A stretch of 64,000 nucleotides of DNA from Actinomadura fibrosa (GCF_900659615.1 NZ_CAACUY010000018.1:26245-90244), one strand, 5' to 3'; positions 42,449 through 51,136 are shown, counted from the stretch's first letter. Notes: a model not told the origin generated them from the letters alone. Program-made: numbers and translations.

Positions 42449-43963
42449 TCAGCCGGCGACGGGGATCTTGACCTCCGGTGTCTCGGGGACGGGGGCGGGC
42501 TGGTCATCGCGTCCCATGGCGGGCAGGGATCGGAGGGCGACGGAGATCAGGACCGCGGCGGCCAGCATCACGGCGGCGGCGACCAGCGAGACGACGCGCA
42601 GCTCGGTGGTGAAGGCGTGCCGGGCGGCCTCCATGGCGGAGGCGGAGGCGCCGGCCGCGCCCGCGATGCTGTCGTGGGCCGGGCCCGACCCGAGGCCGAC
42701 CGTGTGCCGGTAGACGGCCGTGCCGAGGCTGCCGAGGACCGCGATGCCGAGCGCGTAGCCGAGTTCGTTGCCGGTCTGCGCGATCCCCGCGGCCGAGCCG
42801 GCCTTGGCCGGCGGGACGGCGCCGACCACCACGTTGGTCCCGATGCTGATCAGCGGTCCAGCACCGAGGCAGGACACCGCGAACCCGGTGGCGAGTCCGG
42901 CCGTCCCGGACGCCTGGGCGATCAGGAGCAGGCCGGTGACGGTCAGGGCCAGGCCGACGGGGATCAGCGGGACGGGCGGGATCCGGCGGCCGAGCAGCGG
43001 CGCGGCCTGGAAGCCGACCATCGCCGCGACCATGCCGGGCACCAGCGCGATCCCCGCGTCGAGCGGCGACAGCCCGTCGATGAGCTGGAAGTGCTGGGCG
43101 ACGAGGTTCATCGTGCCGCCGGACGACATCGCGTTGGCCACCATCGCGACCAGGACGGCGGAGAAGGCGGGGCCGCGGAACAGCGACAGGTCGATCAGCG
43201 GGTCGGGCAGGCGCCGCTGGCGGCGGGCGAACAGGGCGCCGACCGCAAGGCCCGCCGCGAGGGCGGCGAGGGACAGCGGCCGCCAGCCGTCGCGGGCGGT
43301 CTCCTTGAGCCCGTAGACGAACGGCAGGATCGCGCCGAGCGACAGCGCGACGCTGGGCAGGTCGATGCGGCTCCCCGACGGGTCGCGGTGCTCGGGCAGC
43401 AGGACCGGGCCGACCACCAGTAGCAGCACCATCGCGGGGACGCCCAGCAGGAACACCGATCCCCACCAGAAGTGGGCGAGCATGACGCCGCCGACCAGCG
43501 GGCCGATGACGGCGCCGACGGTGAAGCACCCGGCCCAGAGCCCGACCGCGCTCGCCCGCCGCCGGGGGTCGGGGAACAGACTCATGATCATCGCGAGTGT
43601 GGACGGGGTCAGCGAGGCGCCCGCGATGCCGAGCAGCGCGCGGGCGGCGATCAGCATCGCGGGGCCGGTGGAGAACGCGGCCAGGACCGACGCGGCCCCG
43701 AACGCGGCGGCCCCGGCGAGCAGCAGCCGGCGCCGTCCGATCCGGTCGCCGAGCGCGCCCATCGTGACCAGGAAGCCGGCGACCATGAAGCCGTAGACGT
43801 CCATGATCCACAGTTGCTCGGTGCTGCTCGCGCCCAGCTCGGCGCTGAGCTTCGGCACGGCCATCACCATCACGAACGTGTCGAGCGAGACCAGGAGCGT
43901 CGGGAGGGCCAGCACCGCCAGCCCGATCCACGCGCGTCGCCCGGCGTGGGCGTCGGTCGTCAT
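42449..43963 (-). CDS. MFS (DHA2/EmrB-type) multidrug exporter
   Basis: A 504-residue transporter with 14 predicted helices. LDTFVMVMAVPKLSAELGASSTEQLWIMDVYGFMVAGFLVTMGALGDRIGRRRLLL contains the D1-type substrate motif and the MFS loop GDRIGRRR; ARALLGIAGASLTPSTLAMI is motif C-like and GxxSAVGLWAG fits the proton-antiporter group. It should export drugs or a toxic metabolite. The ATG overlaps the stop of the small hydrolase-like gene upstream. It is divergent from the LysR-hydrolase fusion, which could regulate it. Confidence 0.92.
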   Translation of the reverse strand: MTTDAHAGRRAWIGLAVLALPTLLVSLDTFVMVMAVPKLSAELGASSTEQLWIMDVYGFMVAGFLVTMGALGDRIGRRRLLLAGAAAFGAASVLAAFSTGPAMLIAARALLGIAGASLTPSTLAMIMSLFPDPRRRASAVGLWAGCFTVGAVIGPLVGGVMLAHFWWGSVFLLGVPAMVLLLVVGPVLLPEHRDPSGSRIDLPSVALSLGAILPFVYGLKETARDGWRPLSLAALAAGLAVGALFARRQRRLPDPLIDLSLFRGPAFSAVLVAMVANAMSSGGTMNLVAQHFQLIDGLSPLDAGIALVPGMVAAMVGFQAAPLLGRRIPPVPLIPVGLALTVTGLLLIAQASGTAGLATGFAVSCLGAGPLISIGTNVVVGAVPPAKAGSAAGIAQTGNELGYALGIAVLGSLGTAVYRHTVGLGSGPAHDSIAGAAGASASAMEAARHAFTTELRVVSLVAAAVMLAAAVLISVALRSLPAMGRDDQPAPVPETPEVKIPVAG

Positions 43964-44334
43964 ATCGAGGTCCTTTCGTCGGTTTCGAGAACCACCTCCG
44001 GCCAGCCCTCACCACGGGCCGCCCGCACGACGTCCGCCGCGACCGCGGCTCCGGCGCCGCGTCCCGCGACCGCGAGGCGGCCCGGGTCGGCGCCGAGCTC
44101 GGCCGCGTGGTCGGCGATCCAGCCGAGGACGGCCTCGGCGTCGCGGACCGCCGACTCGTGCGGCGGTTCCAGGCACACGTCCAGCACCAGCACGTCAGGC
44201 CGCGCCGTGTCCGGACAGCGCCCGCCGACGTGCAGGATCAGCAGCACGCCGGGCTCGTCGACGGCGGGCCAGCGGGCATGGACGCGCACCGGACCCGATG
44301 CGCCGCGCAGATGAACGTCCGCCGAAGTGGTCAT
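43960..44334 (-). CDS. Truncated, nucleophile-less alpha/beta-hydrolase-like protein
   Basis: A 124-residue protein with the first half of an alpha/beta-hydrolase fold: PGVLLILHVGGRCPD (oxyanion HGGG region altered), SAVRDAEAVLGWIADHAAELGADPGRLAVAGRGAGAAVAADVVRAA. The elbow that normally reads GDSAG is GRGAG, so the catalytic serine is absent, and the Asp/His half is missing. It cannot be a normal esterase; it may be a binding or regulatory remnant. Its stop overlaps the MFS start (ATGA), so it is still translated with that gene. The ATG at 44334 is the most natural start. Confidence 0.65.
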   Translation of the reverse strand: MTTSADVHLRGASGPVRVHARWPAVDEPGVLLILHVGGRCPDTARPDVLVLDVCLEPPHESAVRDAEAVLGWIADHAAELGADPGRLAVAGRGAGAAVAADVVRAARGEGWPEVVLETDERTSI

Positions 44335-44442
44335 GGCAGCACCGTCGCAGCGGGGCACCCCGGCAGGGAAAGGCCGTTCGCGCATGACGCTCGTGCACGG
44401 ACGGCATCACCGCGGCGGGCGGATCGGCGCGATACTTCCGCT

Positions 44443-45654
44443 ATGGACGACCACGGCGAGGAGACGGCGGCGCGCGTCCTCGCGCTCCCCCAGGCGCCCG
44501 ACGCGATCGAGCTGCGGCACCTGCGCTCGTTCGTCGCCGTCGCCGAGGAGCTCAACTTCGGCCGCGCCGCCGCCCGGCTCTACCTGTCGCAGCCCGCGCT
44601 CAGCCGCCAGATCCGCGGCCTCGAACGGCTCATCGGCTGCGACCTGCTCAACCGCTCCACCCACCGGGTCGAGCTCACGCTCGCCGGCGAGGCCCTGCTC
44701 GACAAGGCCCGCACGCTCCTCGCGGGCGTGGACGACGCCGTCTCCGCCGCCCGCTCGGTGGGCGGTGAGCTCGCGGAGCGGGCGGCCCGCCTCTGGAAGC
44801 CGGTCGCCGACCACAACCACGCCGGCGGGGACGAGCAGCGGCTCGCCGCCGAGTACGAGGCGCTGCTGGCGGCGTTCGACCCGCCGCCCGAGGTGGCGAT
44901 CCGGCCCGTGAAGGCGGGCGGGGTCCCCGGCCTCCGGCTCGCTCCGGCCGACCCGCGGCCCGGGGCCGTCCTCCACCTGCACGGCGGCGGGTTCGTCATG
45001 GGCTCGGCGTACGGCTACCGGCCGCTCGCCGGGGCGCTGGCCGCCGCCGCCGAGACCACCGTCCTCGTGCCCGACTACGCGCTCGCGCCCGAGTCACCGT
45101 TCCCGGCGGCGGTCGAGGACTCCGTCCAGTCCTACCTCTGGCTGCTCGACCAGGGCACCGACCCCGGCCAGGTGATCATCAGCGGCGACTCGTCCGGTGC
45201 CGGGCTGGCCGTCTCGGTCCTGCTCTGGATCAAGCGGCACGAGCTGCCGCCGCCCGCCGGGGCCGTCCTGATGTGCCCCTGGGCCGACCTGGCGTACACC
45301 CTCCCGGAGACCATCCCCGACGACCCGCAGCTCGTGATCACCGGACGGCTGATGCGCCGCTGCGTCGACCACTACCTGGCCGGGCATCCGCTGGACGACC
45401 CGGTCGTCAACCCGCTCGGCCACCCCGAGGCGCTGGCGGGGCTGCCGCCCCTGCTGATCCAGGCGGGCACCGGCGACCACCTGCTCGACCAGGCGCGGAC
45501 GCTCGCCGAACGCGCCCGCGAGCAGGACGTGAACGTGACGCTGGAGCTCTACCCGGTGAACACCCACGGCTTCCATCTCTTCTGGCCCTTCCTGCCCGAG
45601 GCGATGCGCGCGCTCGAACAGGCGGGCGCCTTCATCCGCGGGACGGCCTCCTGA
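44443..45654 (+). CDS. Fusion of LysR DNA-binding domain and alpha/beta-hydrolase
   Basis: A 403-residue single reading frame. Residues 22-83 are a LysR winged helix-turn-helix (IELRHLRSFVAVAEELNFGRAAARLYLSQPALSRQIRGLERL...RSTHRVELTLAGEALL) and residues 84-105 the LysR linker helix. Instead of the effector-binding domain there is a complete HSL-type alpha/beta-hydrolase: oxyanion HGGG at 180-183, Ser250 in GDSSG, Asp345 in GTGDH and His375 in NTHGFH, a full catalytic triad. I see no stop or shift at the join. It could sense or destroy an ester and control the divergent MFS gene. Confidence 0.85.
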   Translation: MDDHGEETAARVLALPQAPDAIELRHLRSFVAVAEELNFGRAAARLYLSQPALSRQIRGLERLIGCDLLNRSTHRVELTLAGEALLDKARTLLAGVDDAVSAARSVGGELAERAARLWKPVADHNHAGGDEQRLAAEYEALLAAFDPPPEVAIRPVKAGGVPGLRLAPADPRPGAVLHLHGGGFVMGSAYGYRPLAGALAAAAETTVLVPDYALAPESPFPAAVEDSVQSYLWLLDQGTDPGQVIISGDSSGAGLAVSVLLWIKRHELPPPAGAVLMCPWADLAYTLPETIPDDPQLVITGRLMRRCVDHYLAGHPLDDPVVNPLGHPEALAGLPPLLIQAGTGDHLLDQARTLAERAREQDVNVTLELYPVNTHGFHLFWPFLPEAMRALEQAGAFIRGTAS

Positions 45655-45981
45655 CCGCCCAAGCCAGACCCGCCGCGTCCGCGCCGTGAACCGTCGGTGA
45701 GCCGGTGCTCGTCGAAAGGCTCGCCAAGTTCGACGTCCGCGTCGGGGGCGATCAGGCCGGCGCGAGGCGCGAGCAGGTCGCCGGTCGTCAGCGCGTCCTT
45801 GCCGCGCACGCCGAACCCCGGCCGCACCCGCGCGACGGCCGCCTCCGGGTCGGTCACGGTCTCGGCGAACGCGACGACCACCGGACGACGCCGCGGGTCG
45901 AACGATCCCCGGACGCCGGCCAGCCCGCCGCCCGGAGCCGGTGGATTCGTCTCGCGGGTTGTCGCCGCTTTCCCGTCCCGG
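45655..45981. other. Gene-free stretch with possible minus-strand remnant
   Basis: No gene is supported here. On the minus strand about 80 codons read plausibly (FAETVTDPEAAVARVRPGFG ... LAPRAGLIAPDADVELG) without start signal or recognised family; it may be residue of a deleted gene. Confidence 0.3.
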
Positions 45982-46893
45982 TCATGAGGTCCTGCGCAGG
46001 CGGGCGGCCATGCGGTCGAGGGTGGCGTGCGCGACCTCGAATCCGACGATGTTGAGGTGGCCGTGCAGCACCCCGTAGGAGGTCACCTGCTCGACGTCCA
46101 CGCCGTCGGCGCGGAGCCGGTCGCCGAAGAGCTCGCCGCTGCTGCGCAGGGTGTCGAACTCGTCGTTGTCGAGGTAGGTGGGCGGGAAGCCGCGCAGGTC
46201 CTCGGCGACGCCGGGCATCGCGTACGGCGAGGCCGTGTCGAGGGGGCCGTCCAGGAAGAGCGGGATGACCTCCTCCATGAGGTCGTCGCCCATGTGCAGG
46301 GCCTTAGGCAGCTTCTCCAGGGCGGCCGCGAGTTCAGGCGAGGGCTCGGGCAGCGGCGCGTGGACGCAGGGGTAGAGCAGCAGGGCCTGCCATGGCGCCT
46401 CGCCCTCGTCGCGCAGGCGCAGCGCGGCGCCCGCGGCGAGGTCGGCACCGGCGCTCGCTCCGCCGATCGCGATTCGCGCGGGATCGACGCCGAGGTCCCC
46501 TCCGTGCTCCCGGACCCACCGGTAGGCCGCGACGACATCGTCGTGCGGGGCGGGGAAGTGCACCTTCTCGCCGCACAGCCGGTAGTCGACGGAGACGACC
46601 ACGGCGCCGGCCCGTCCCGCGACGCCGCGGGCGGTCTCGTGCGCCTCCGGCATGTCGAGGTCCCCACCGACCCAGGCGCCGCCGTGCAGCCACACCAGAG
46701 CCGGTCTCGCGGCGGTTTCGCCCTTCGGACGGTAGATCCGCACGCGGATCCTGACGTCCGGCCCGGGGATCCAGTCCTCCTCGATGTCCAGGTCCCATTC
46801 CTCGGGCGGGCCGACAGGCGCCCACAGATGCTCGGGATCATCGGTGGCCTGCTTGAGGCGGGCGGCCATCGCGGGGTGGAACTCGTGTGTCAT
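45982..46893 (-). CDS. Alpha/beta-hydrolase (HSL-type esterase/lipase)
   Basis: A 303-residue hydrolase. The oxyanion-hole motif is VWLHGGAWVGG, the nucleophile elbow IGGASAGADLA (GxSxG), the acid DNDEFDTLR and the His GVLHGHLN. The N-terminus (AAMARLKQATDD...IPGPDVRIRVRIYRP) is the usual cap of the hormone-sensitive-lipase family. It should cleave short-chain esters in the cytoplasm; no signal peptide is visible. The ATG at 46893 begins the family N-terminus; upstream open sequence is spurious. It has no operon partner. Confidence 0.88.
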   Translation of the reverse strand: MTHEFHPAMAARLKQATDDPEHLWAPVGPPEEWDLDIEEDWIPGPDVRIRVRIYRPKGETAARPALVWLHGGAWVGGDLDMPEAHETARGVAGRAGAVVVSVDYRLCGEKVHFPAPHDDVVAAYRWVREHGGDLGVDPARIAIGGASAGADLAAGAALRLRDEGEAPWQALLLYPCVHAPLPEPSPELAAALEKLPKALHMGDDLMEEVIPLFLDGPLDTASPYAMPGVAEDLRGFPPTYLDNDEFDTLRSSGELFGDRLRADGVDVEQVTSYGVLHGHLNIVGFEVAHATLDRMAARLRRTS

Positions 46894-47212
46894 GGTGGGG
46901 ATCACTCTCCATCTCGGCCCGCCGCCGTCCCGCGGCGGCGGGCATTTCAGCATCCAAAACACCGGAGCAGATCGCGAGCGCGTACATGGTCGCGCAGTCG
47001 GAGCGGATCCGTCCGAGGCGACGAAATGCCTGAGGAAGGCAGTCCTGGTGTGTTCGGCGAGTGGTAGCCGCGGTCCCACAGGCCGGTGTGAGCAGGAAGT
47101 CGGGCCGTACATCGCTCTTGGCGGCGTTGGGCTTTCGCTTCTCTGGGTGAGGTCGGCGTCGGCCTCTTTTCGGGGCGGGAATGGTGGGGGGTTGGGCGGG
47201 TAGTTGGTCGGC
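46894..47212. other. Divergent intergenic region, no gene seen
   Basis: These 319 bases lie between the divergent esterase and small membrane-protein genes and must hold both promoters. I see no convincing reading frame, inverted repeat or known regulatory motif. Confidence 0.4.
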
Positions 47213-47746
47213 ATGATGAGGCAGGCGGTATGGCAGGGGCTGGTCGCGGGAGCGGCCGGCGTGCTGGTGATGACGTTGGCCGAGAAGGTGGAGCAGCGCG
47301 TGACCGGCCGGCCTGATTCCGATGTTCCGGCGCGGGTCCTGGAGCGCATGACCGGGATGGCCGAGCGCGAAGGGCGGCAGCCGGTCGCGGTGAACTGGGC
47401 GATGCACCTCGGGCAGGGCGCGTTGCTGGGGGTGCTGCGTTCGGTGATGGCGCATGCCGGGCTGCGCGGGCCCTGGTCGTCGGCGAAGTTCACCGTGGTG
47501 CGGCTGACCAGCGACCAGATCCTGGAGAACGCCACCGGGGTGGGGGCGCCTCCGCAGACGTGGCCGCGCCGCGAGCTGGTGGTGGACGTGCTGCACAAGG
47601 GCGTCTACGCGTTCGCGGCCGGTGCTGTCGCCGACGTCCTCGCGGCTCGGTCGGGCCCTGGTCCGGGGCAGCGTCACGCCGCGATGCGTCCGGGGCGGCA
47701 GGCCGACGTCGGGCCGCTGCCGCGCCGTCACAGCTACAGCCGATGA
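47213..47746 (+). CDS. Hypothetical membrane-associated protein
   Basis: A 177-residue protein with a first hydrophobic segment (WQGLVAGAAGVLVMTLAE) and others around VNWAMHLGQGALLGVLRSVMAHAG and VYAFAAGAVADVLAARS, then a basic disordered tail. Charged, conserved-looking loops (EKVEQRVTGRPDSDVPARVLERM, FTVVRLTSDQILENATGVGAPP) suggest a small integral membrane family that I cannot name. I chose the first of two adjacent ATGs at 47213; no strong ribosome binding site precedes it. It converges with the CtaG gene ten bases away. Confidence 0.7.
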   Translation: MMRQAVWQGLVAGAAGVLVMTLAEKVEQRVTGRPDSDVPARVLERMTGMAEREGRQPVAVNWAMHLGQGALLGVLRSVMAHAGLRGPWSSAKFTVVRLTSDQILENATGVGAPPQTWPRRELVVDVLHKGVYAFAAGAVADVLAARSGPGPGQRHAAMRPGRQADVGPLPRRHSYSR

Positions 47747-47756
47747 GGCGCCGTCT

Positions 47757-48575
47757 TCACGGGTGCGGGACGGGCGGGACCCTGCTCTGGACGGCGCGGT
47801 GGTGGGCGCGGCCGGTGGCGGTGTACCAGTGGACGGCGATGACGGTGGCCAAGGCGAGTTCGACCAGGTCGCCCGCGTAGTACATGAGCTGGGCCCCGGT
47901 GTGCAGGTCGTCCGGGCGGAACGCGGTGCCGGGCGGGGGCGTCCCGTAGAGGGTCTTGGCGAGAACGGCGTGGGCGGCACCGGCGAGCAGTAGCGTCAGG
48001 CCGCGCGTCAGCGGGCTCCAGCGGTGGCGGACGGGGTCGAGCTGGCAGATCGCGGCGGTGAACAGCACCCCGGCGGCGACCATGCGGGCATGCACTGCGG
48101 CGTGCAGGAGGGGCCGGTCGTGGGTGGCGGCCAGGAGCGGTGTGCGGTACAGCACCCACAGCCCGCCCAGGTCCAGCAGCGCCGCGAGCGGCGGGAACAG
48201 CAGCCACGAGGCGGGTGAGTGCGCCAACGTCAGCAGGGCGCGGCGCGGGCGGCCTGGGCGCAGGGTCCGCAGGACCAAGGTGAACGGACGGGCGGGCACC
48301 AGCAGCAGCGGGGCGACCATTCCGGCCAGCAGGTGCTGGATCATGTGGCCGGTGAACTCCCCGCCTGGCAGCGGCAAGAGCGCCACCACCAGGGCGGCGC
48401 CTCCCGCGGTGAAGCAGGTGTCCCACCGCCACGGCCACGCATCACCGCGGCGGCGCAGTGCGCCCGCGGCGGCCAGGTAGGCGACCACCGTCGCTGCCGT
48501 GCCCAGTGCTAGGACGGTTTCGGCGTGGCCGATGGCGTCCAGGCCGGAGCCGTGCTCGTGGTGTGGGTGCGTCAC
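47757..48575 (-). CDS. CtaG-family cytochrome c oxidase assembly protein
   Basis: A 272-residue membrane protein of the actinobacterial CtaG (caa3-type oxidase assembly) family, with about seven helices and conserved His pairs in the membrane (GHMIQHLLAGMVAPLLLVPARP, LLHAAVHARMVAAGVLFTAAICQLDPV, DLHTGAQLMYYAGDLVELAL). A His-rich N-terminus (THPHHEHG) may bind copper. It helps insert copper into the oxidase. The GTG start overlaps the DUF2243 stop (GTGA). Confidence 0.88.
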   Translation of the reverse strand: MTHPHHEHGSGLDAIGHAETVLALGTAATVVAYLAAAGALRRRGDAWPWRWDTCFTAGGAALVVALLPLPGGEFTGHMIQHLLAGMVAPLLLVPARPFTLVLRTLRPGRPRRALLTLAHSPASWLLFPPLAALLDLGGLWVLYRTPLLAATHDRPLLHAAVHARMVAAGVLFTAAICQLDPVRHRWSPLTRGLTLLLAGAAHAVLAKTLYGTPPPGTAFRPDDLHTGAQLMYYAGDLVELALATVIAVHWYTATGRAHHRAVQSRVPPVPHP

Positions 48576-49057
48576 CGCTGCGTCCGGGCGGCCTTGGCGG
48601 CGCGGACGGCCAGCACCGCGCCGATGCCGAGCAGGAGCAGGCCGGCGGCGTTCCAGGCCAGGTCATACGGCAGCAGATCGGGCACCCGGTAGCGGACCTG
48701 GTGCAGGCGCAGGAGCTTGTGGTCGACGAGCCCGTCGTACAGCTGGAAGGCGCCGAGGCCCAGGACCAGGCCCGCCCAGGCGTGCGCGGACGACAGGGCG
48801 CGGCGGCGCCGCAGGTCCGCCCACCACGCGAAGCCCGTCACCAGGCCGAGCAGCTCGGCGGTGTGCAGCAGCCCGTCGGTCAGCAGCCCGACCTTGGGGG
48901 TGGAGCGGTCGTAGAAGTGGTGCCAGCCGAGGATCTGGTGGAAGACGATCTCATCGACCGCCGCCATCAGCGCCACGCCGATGAGCGCGGCGGCGGTGAG
49001 CGACCGGCCCGCGCGCACCGGTGGGCCGGCGGACGGCGTAATCGGCGAACCGGTCAT
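48572..49057 (-). CDS. DUF2243 membrane protein
   Basis: A 161-residue four-helix membrane protein of DUF2243: VDEIVFHQILGWHHFYD, GLLTDGLLHTAELLGLVTGFAWWADLRRRR, AHAWAGLVLGLGAFQLYDGLVDHKLLRLHQVRY and LAWNAAGLLLLGIGAVLAV. Conserved His and Asp residues in the helices suggest metal binding. DUF2243 genes regularly precede ctaG, as here, with a GTGA overlap. Their role in oxidase assembly is assumed, not proven. Confidence 0.88.
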   Translation of the reverse strand: MTGSPITPSAGPPVRAGRSLTAAALIGVALMAAVDEIVFHQILGWHHFYDRSTPKVGLLTDGLLHTAELLGLVTGFAWWADLRRRRALSSAHAWAGLVLGLGAFQLYDGLVDHKLLRLHQVRYRVPDLLPYDLAWNAAGLLLLGIGAVLAVRAAKAARTQR

Positions 49058-49091
49058 GATCGTGGCCGTTTCCTGGAGGGGATATCGGACG

Positions 49092-49856
49092 CTACTTTCC
49101 GGCGGGGAGAGGTGGGCCGCTGCGAGGTCGCACCTCCGGGGCGTAGAGCACGCTCGGCGGCGGCCCCTGGGGAGGCGGCACACCGACGGCGGCGAACAGC
49201 CCGTCGTCGCGGTAGTCCAGCAGCTCGGCCGATCGCAGCGGCCACGGCTCGTGCGCGAACGGCAGGTAGAGCGGCATGCCGTACCACGGGGTGTGCAGGC
49301 CCCAGCGAGCGGTGAAGAACTCCTCGACCTCGCTGGGATGGTGGGGTTCGTCCCGGATCCGCACGGTGAAGTCGATGCCCGCACCGCCGGGGCCCGGCAT
49401 CCGGCGTGCGGTCCTGTACCCGACGACGTCGCCGGCGCGGCGCCGGGTCACGGTCGACCACGCGTAGGGGAGGCGCAGCATCGCGCGGGCGCCCGCCACC
49501 ACGGGCAGCCGGCTCGCCTCCATCGTCAGGAAGACGGTGCTGCGCCGCCCGTCCGCGCCGGCGGTGTAGAGCCGCACGTTGAGCTCGTCGAAGTCGCCGA
49601 GATACGGCAGGCGCAGCAGGCCGCCGACGCGGACGCCGGTGAGGCGCAGCCCCACCACCCCGAGCCACGTCTTCCCGGCGTGCACGTCCAGCTGCGTGCC
49701 GTCCGGCACGAGATGCTCCAGGGCGGCCGGTTCGTACGGCCAATGCAGGAAGACCACGTCCCGCCATGCCTGCTTCGACACCACCACCGGGATGTCGCGC
49801 GGCGGCGTGGGGGTCACCGGTTCCGCGTCCGCGAGGAAATCAGGGGCCACCGGCAC
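49092..49856 (-). CDS. DUF2071 (YqjF-like) family protein
   Basis: A 254-residue soluble protein with the DUF2071/YqjF pattern: KQAWRDVVFLHWPYEPAALEHLVPDGTQLDVHAGKTWLGVVGLRLTGVR, FDELNVRLYT, VFLTMEASRLPVVAGARAMLRLPYAWS and EEFFTARWGLHTPWYG. The fold resembles acetoacetate-decarboxylase-like barrels. The function is not known. It has a GTG start at 49856 and sits between the phosphatase and DUF2243 genes on the same strand with gaps of 11 and 34 bases, probably one transcript. Confidence 0.85.
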   Translation of the reverse strand: MPVAPDFLADAEPVTPTPPRDIPVVVSKQAWRDVVFLHWPYEPAALEHLVPDGTQLDVHAGKTWLGVVGLRLTGVRVGGLLRLPYLGDFDELNVRLYTAGADGRRSTVFLTMEASRLPVVAGARAMLRLPYAWSTVTRRRAGDVVGYRTARRMPGPGGAGIDFTVRIRDEPHHPSEVEEFFTARWGLHTPWYGMPLYLPFAHEPWPLRSAELLDYRDDGLFAAVGVPPPQGPPPSVLYAPEVRPRSGPPLPAGK

Positions 49857-49867
49857 GGGCTACCCGC

Positions 49868-51136
49868 CTACCGCGCGGCCATGCCGTGCCGTTCCGGACG
49901 GTCGGCGTCCAGCGGGCCGTGCCACTGCAGGAGCAGGACGGTGGCGTCGTCCCTCAGCGTTTCGACGTGGTGGTCCAGCAGGGTGCGCACCAGCCGGCGC
50001 AGCGTCTCGGGCACGGGATATCCGTCGGCGATGTGACGGATGACGAAGTCGACGAACCGCTGGAGCCCGAACTCGCCGCCGTGGCCGTCGCGCGCTTCGA
50101 TCATGCCGTCGGTGTAGAGCAGCAGCCAGTCGCCGGGTTCCAGCTGCTCGTGGCACAGGGTCACCGGAACGCCCAGGTCCAGCCCCATGGGGTGGGCGGG
50201 CGGGCACCGCAGCGTGGCGGTCCAGCGGCCGTTCCGGACGATCACGGGGGGATGGTGACCGCGGTTCACCCAGGTCAGCGCGCCGGTACCGACGTCGAGG
50301 TCGGCCAGGACACCGGTGACGAAGCGGGTGTTCTCCCCGAACTCCGCCAGCAGGGTCGCCTCGATGCCGACGCTGATCTCGTCCAGCGGCGTGTTCTGGC
50401 GGCGCTGGTTGCGGCAGGAGGCCATCGCCAGGTTCGCGGCCAGCCCGGCGGCCACGTCGTGCCCCATGGCGTCGAACACGGCCAGGTGGACGGTGTCGTC
50501 GGCGAGGGCGTAGTCGAAGGCGTCGCCGCCGATCGCGTAGGCCGGTTCCAGCACCGCGGCGATCGTGACCCGGTCGTTGGCGAAGGTCAGCGGCGGCAGC
50601 AGGTTCCACTCCATCTCCGCCGCGACGTTCATCGGGCGGGTGCGCACGAGCCGCGCGTAGGAGTCGCTGTAGTGGCGGACGCTGGACAGGATCAGCGCGA
50701 CCAGCGAGGCCAGGTGCCGCATCCGCTCGGTCATCGCGTCCTCGCCGGCCGATGACCCGGCGGCGATCCGGAAGCGCATCACCCCGAGGCGCTCGGTGCC
50801 GTCCAGCATCGGCACCCACCAGTGGTCCGCGGGCCCGGACCCGTCCGACGCCCGCGCCGGCAGGACGCGCACCTGCTGGTACGCCCGCCCGCCGAGGCTG
50901 CCCTCGACCGGCAGCTCGCCTGGTGCCGCCTCCGCGCCCGCATGGGCGTCCACGCCGCGGCCGGTCAGCAGGCGCAGCAGGATCTGCTGCATGTCGACCA
51001 GGTAGATCAGCACCTCGCCGAACCCGGCCTTGCCGGCCTGCGCGTTGACCAGGGTCGGCAGCTCTTCGAGGGTCGCCAGATGGCCGGCCTTCAGCAGCCC
51101 GGTCAGCATGCGCTCGACGTCACGTCCGTCATCCAT
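49868..51136 (-). CDS. SpoIIE/PP2C-type Ser/Thr phosphatase
   Basis: A 422-residue phosphatase. Residues 1-150 are a GAF-like or divergent sensor region (LATLEELPTLVNAQAGKAGFGEVLIYLVD...WWVPMLDG), and residues 180-415 the PP2C SpoIIE domain with metal-site motifs GGDAFDY (203-209), FDAMGHD (Asp222, Asp227), LLLYTDGMIEARD and the terminal DDATVLLLQW. It should dephosphorylate an anti-anti-sigma factor. No anti-sigma or STAS gene is adjacent. The ATG at 51136 follows GGGAG by eight bases. Confidence 0.9.
   Translation of the reverse strand: MDDGRDVERMLTGLLKAGHLATLEELPTLVNAQAGKAGFGEVLIYLVDMQQILLRLLTGRGVDAHAGAEAAPGELPVEGSLGGRAYQQVRVLPARASDGSGPADHWWVPMLDGTERLGVMRFRIAAGSSAGEDAMTERMRHLASLVALILSSVRHYSDSYARLVRTRPMNVAAEMEWNLLPPLTFANDRVTIAAVLEPAYAIGGDAFDYALADDTVHLAVFDAMGHDVAAGLAANLAMASCRNQRRQNTPLDEISVGIEATLLAEFGENTRFVTGVLADLDVGTGALTWVNRGHHPPVIVRNGRWTATLRCPPAHPMGLDLGVPVTLCHEQLEPGDWLLLYTDGMIEARDGHGGEFGLQRFVDFVIRHIADGYPVPETLRRLVRTLLDHHVETLRDDATVLLLQWHGPLDADRPERHGMAAR

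Noticed and set aside
45670..45920. Minus-strand frame between the fusion gene and the esterase
   Set aside because: Plausible amino-acid composition for about 80 codons but no start, ribosome binding site or recognisable family; recorded only as gene-free sequence.
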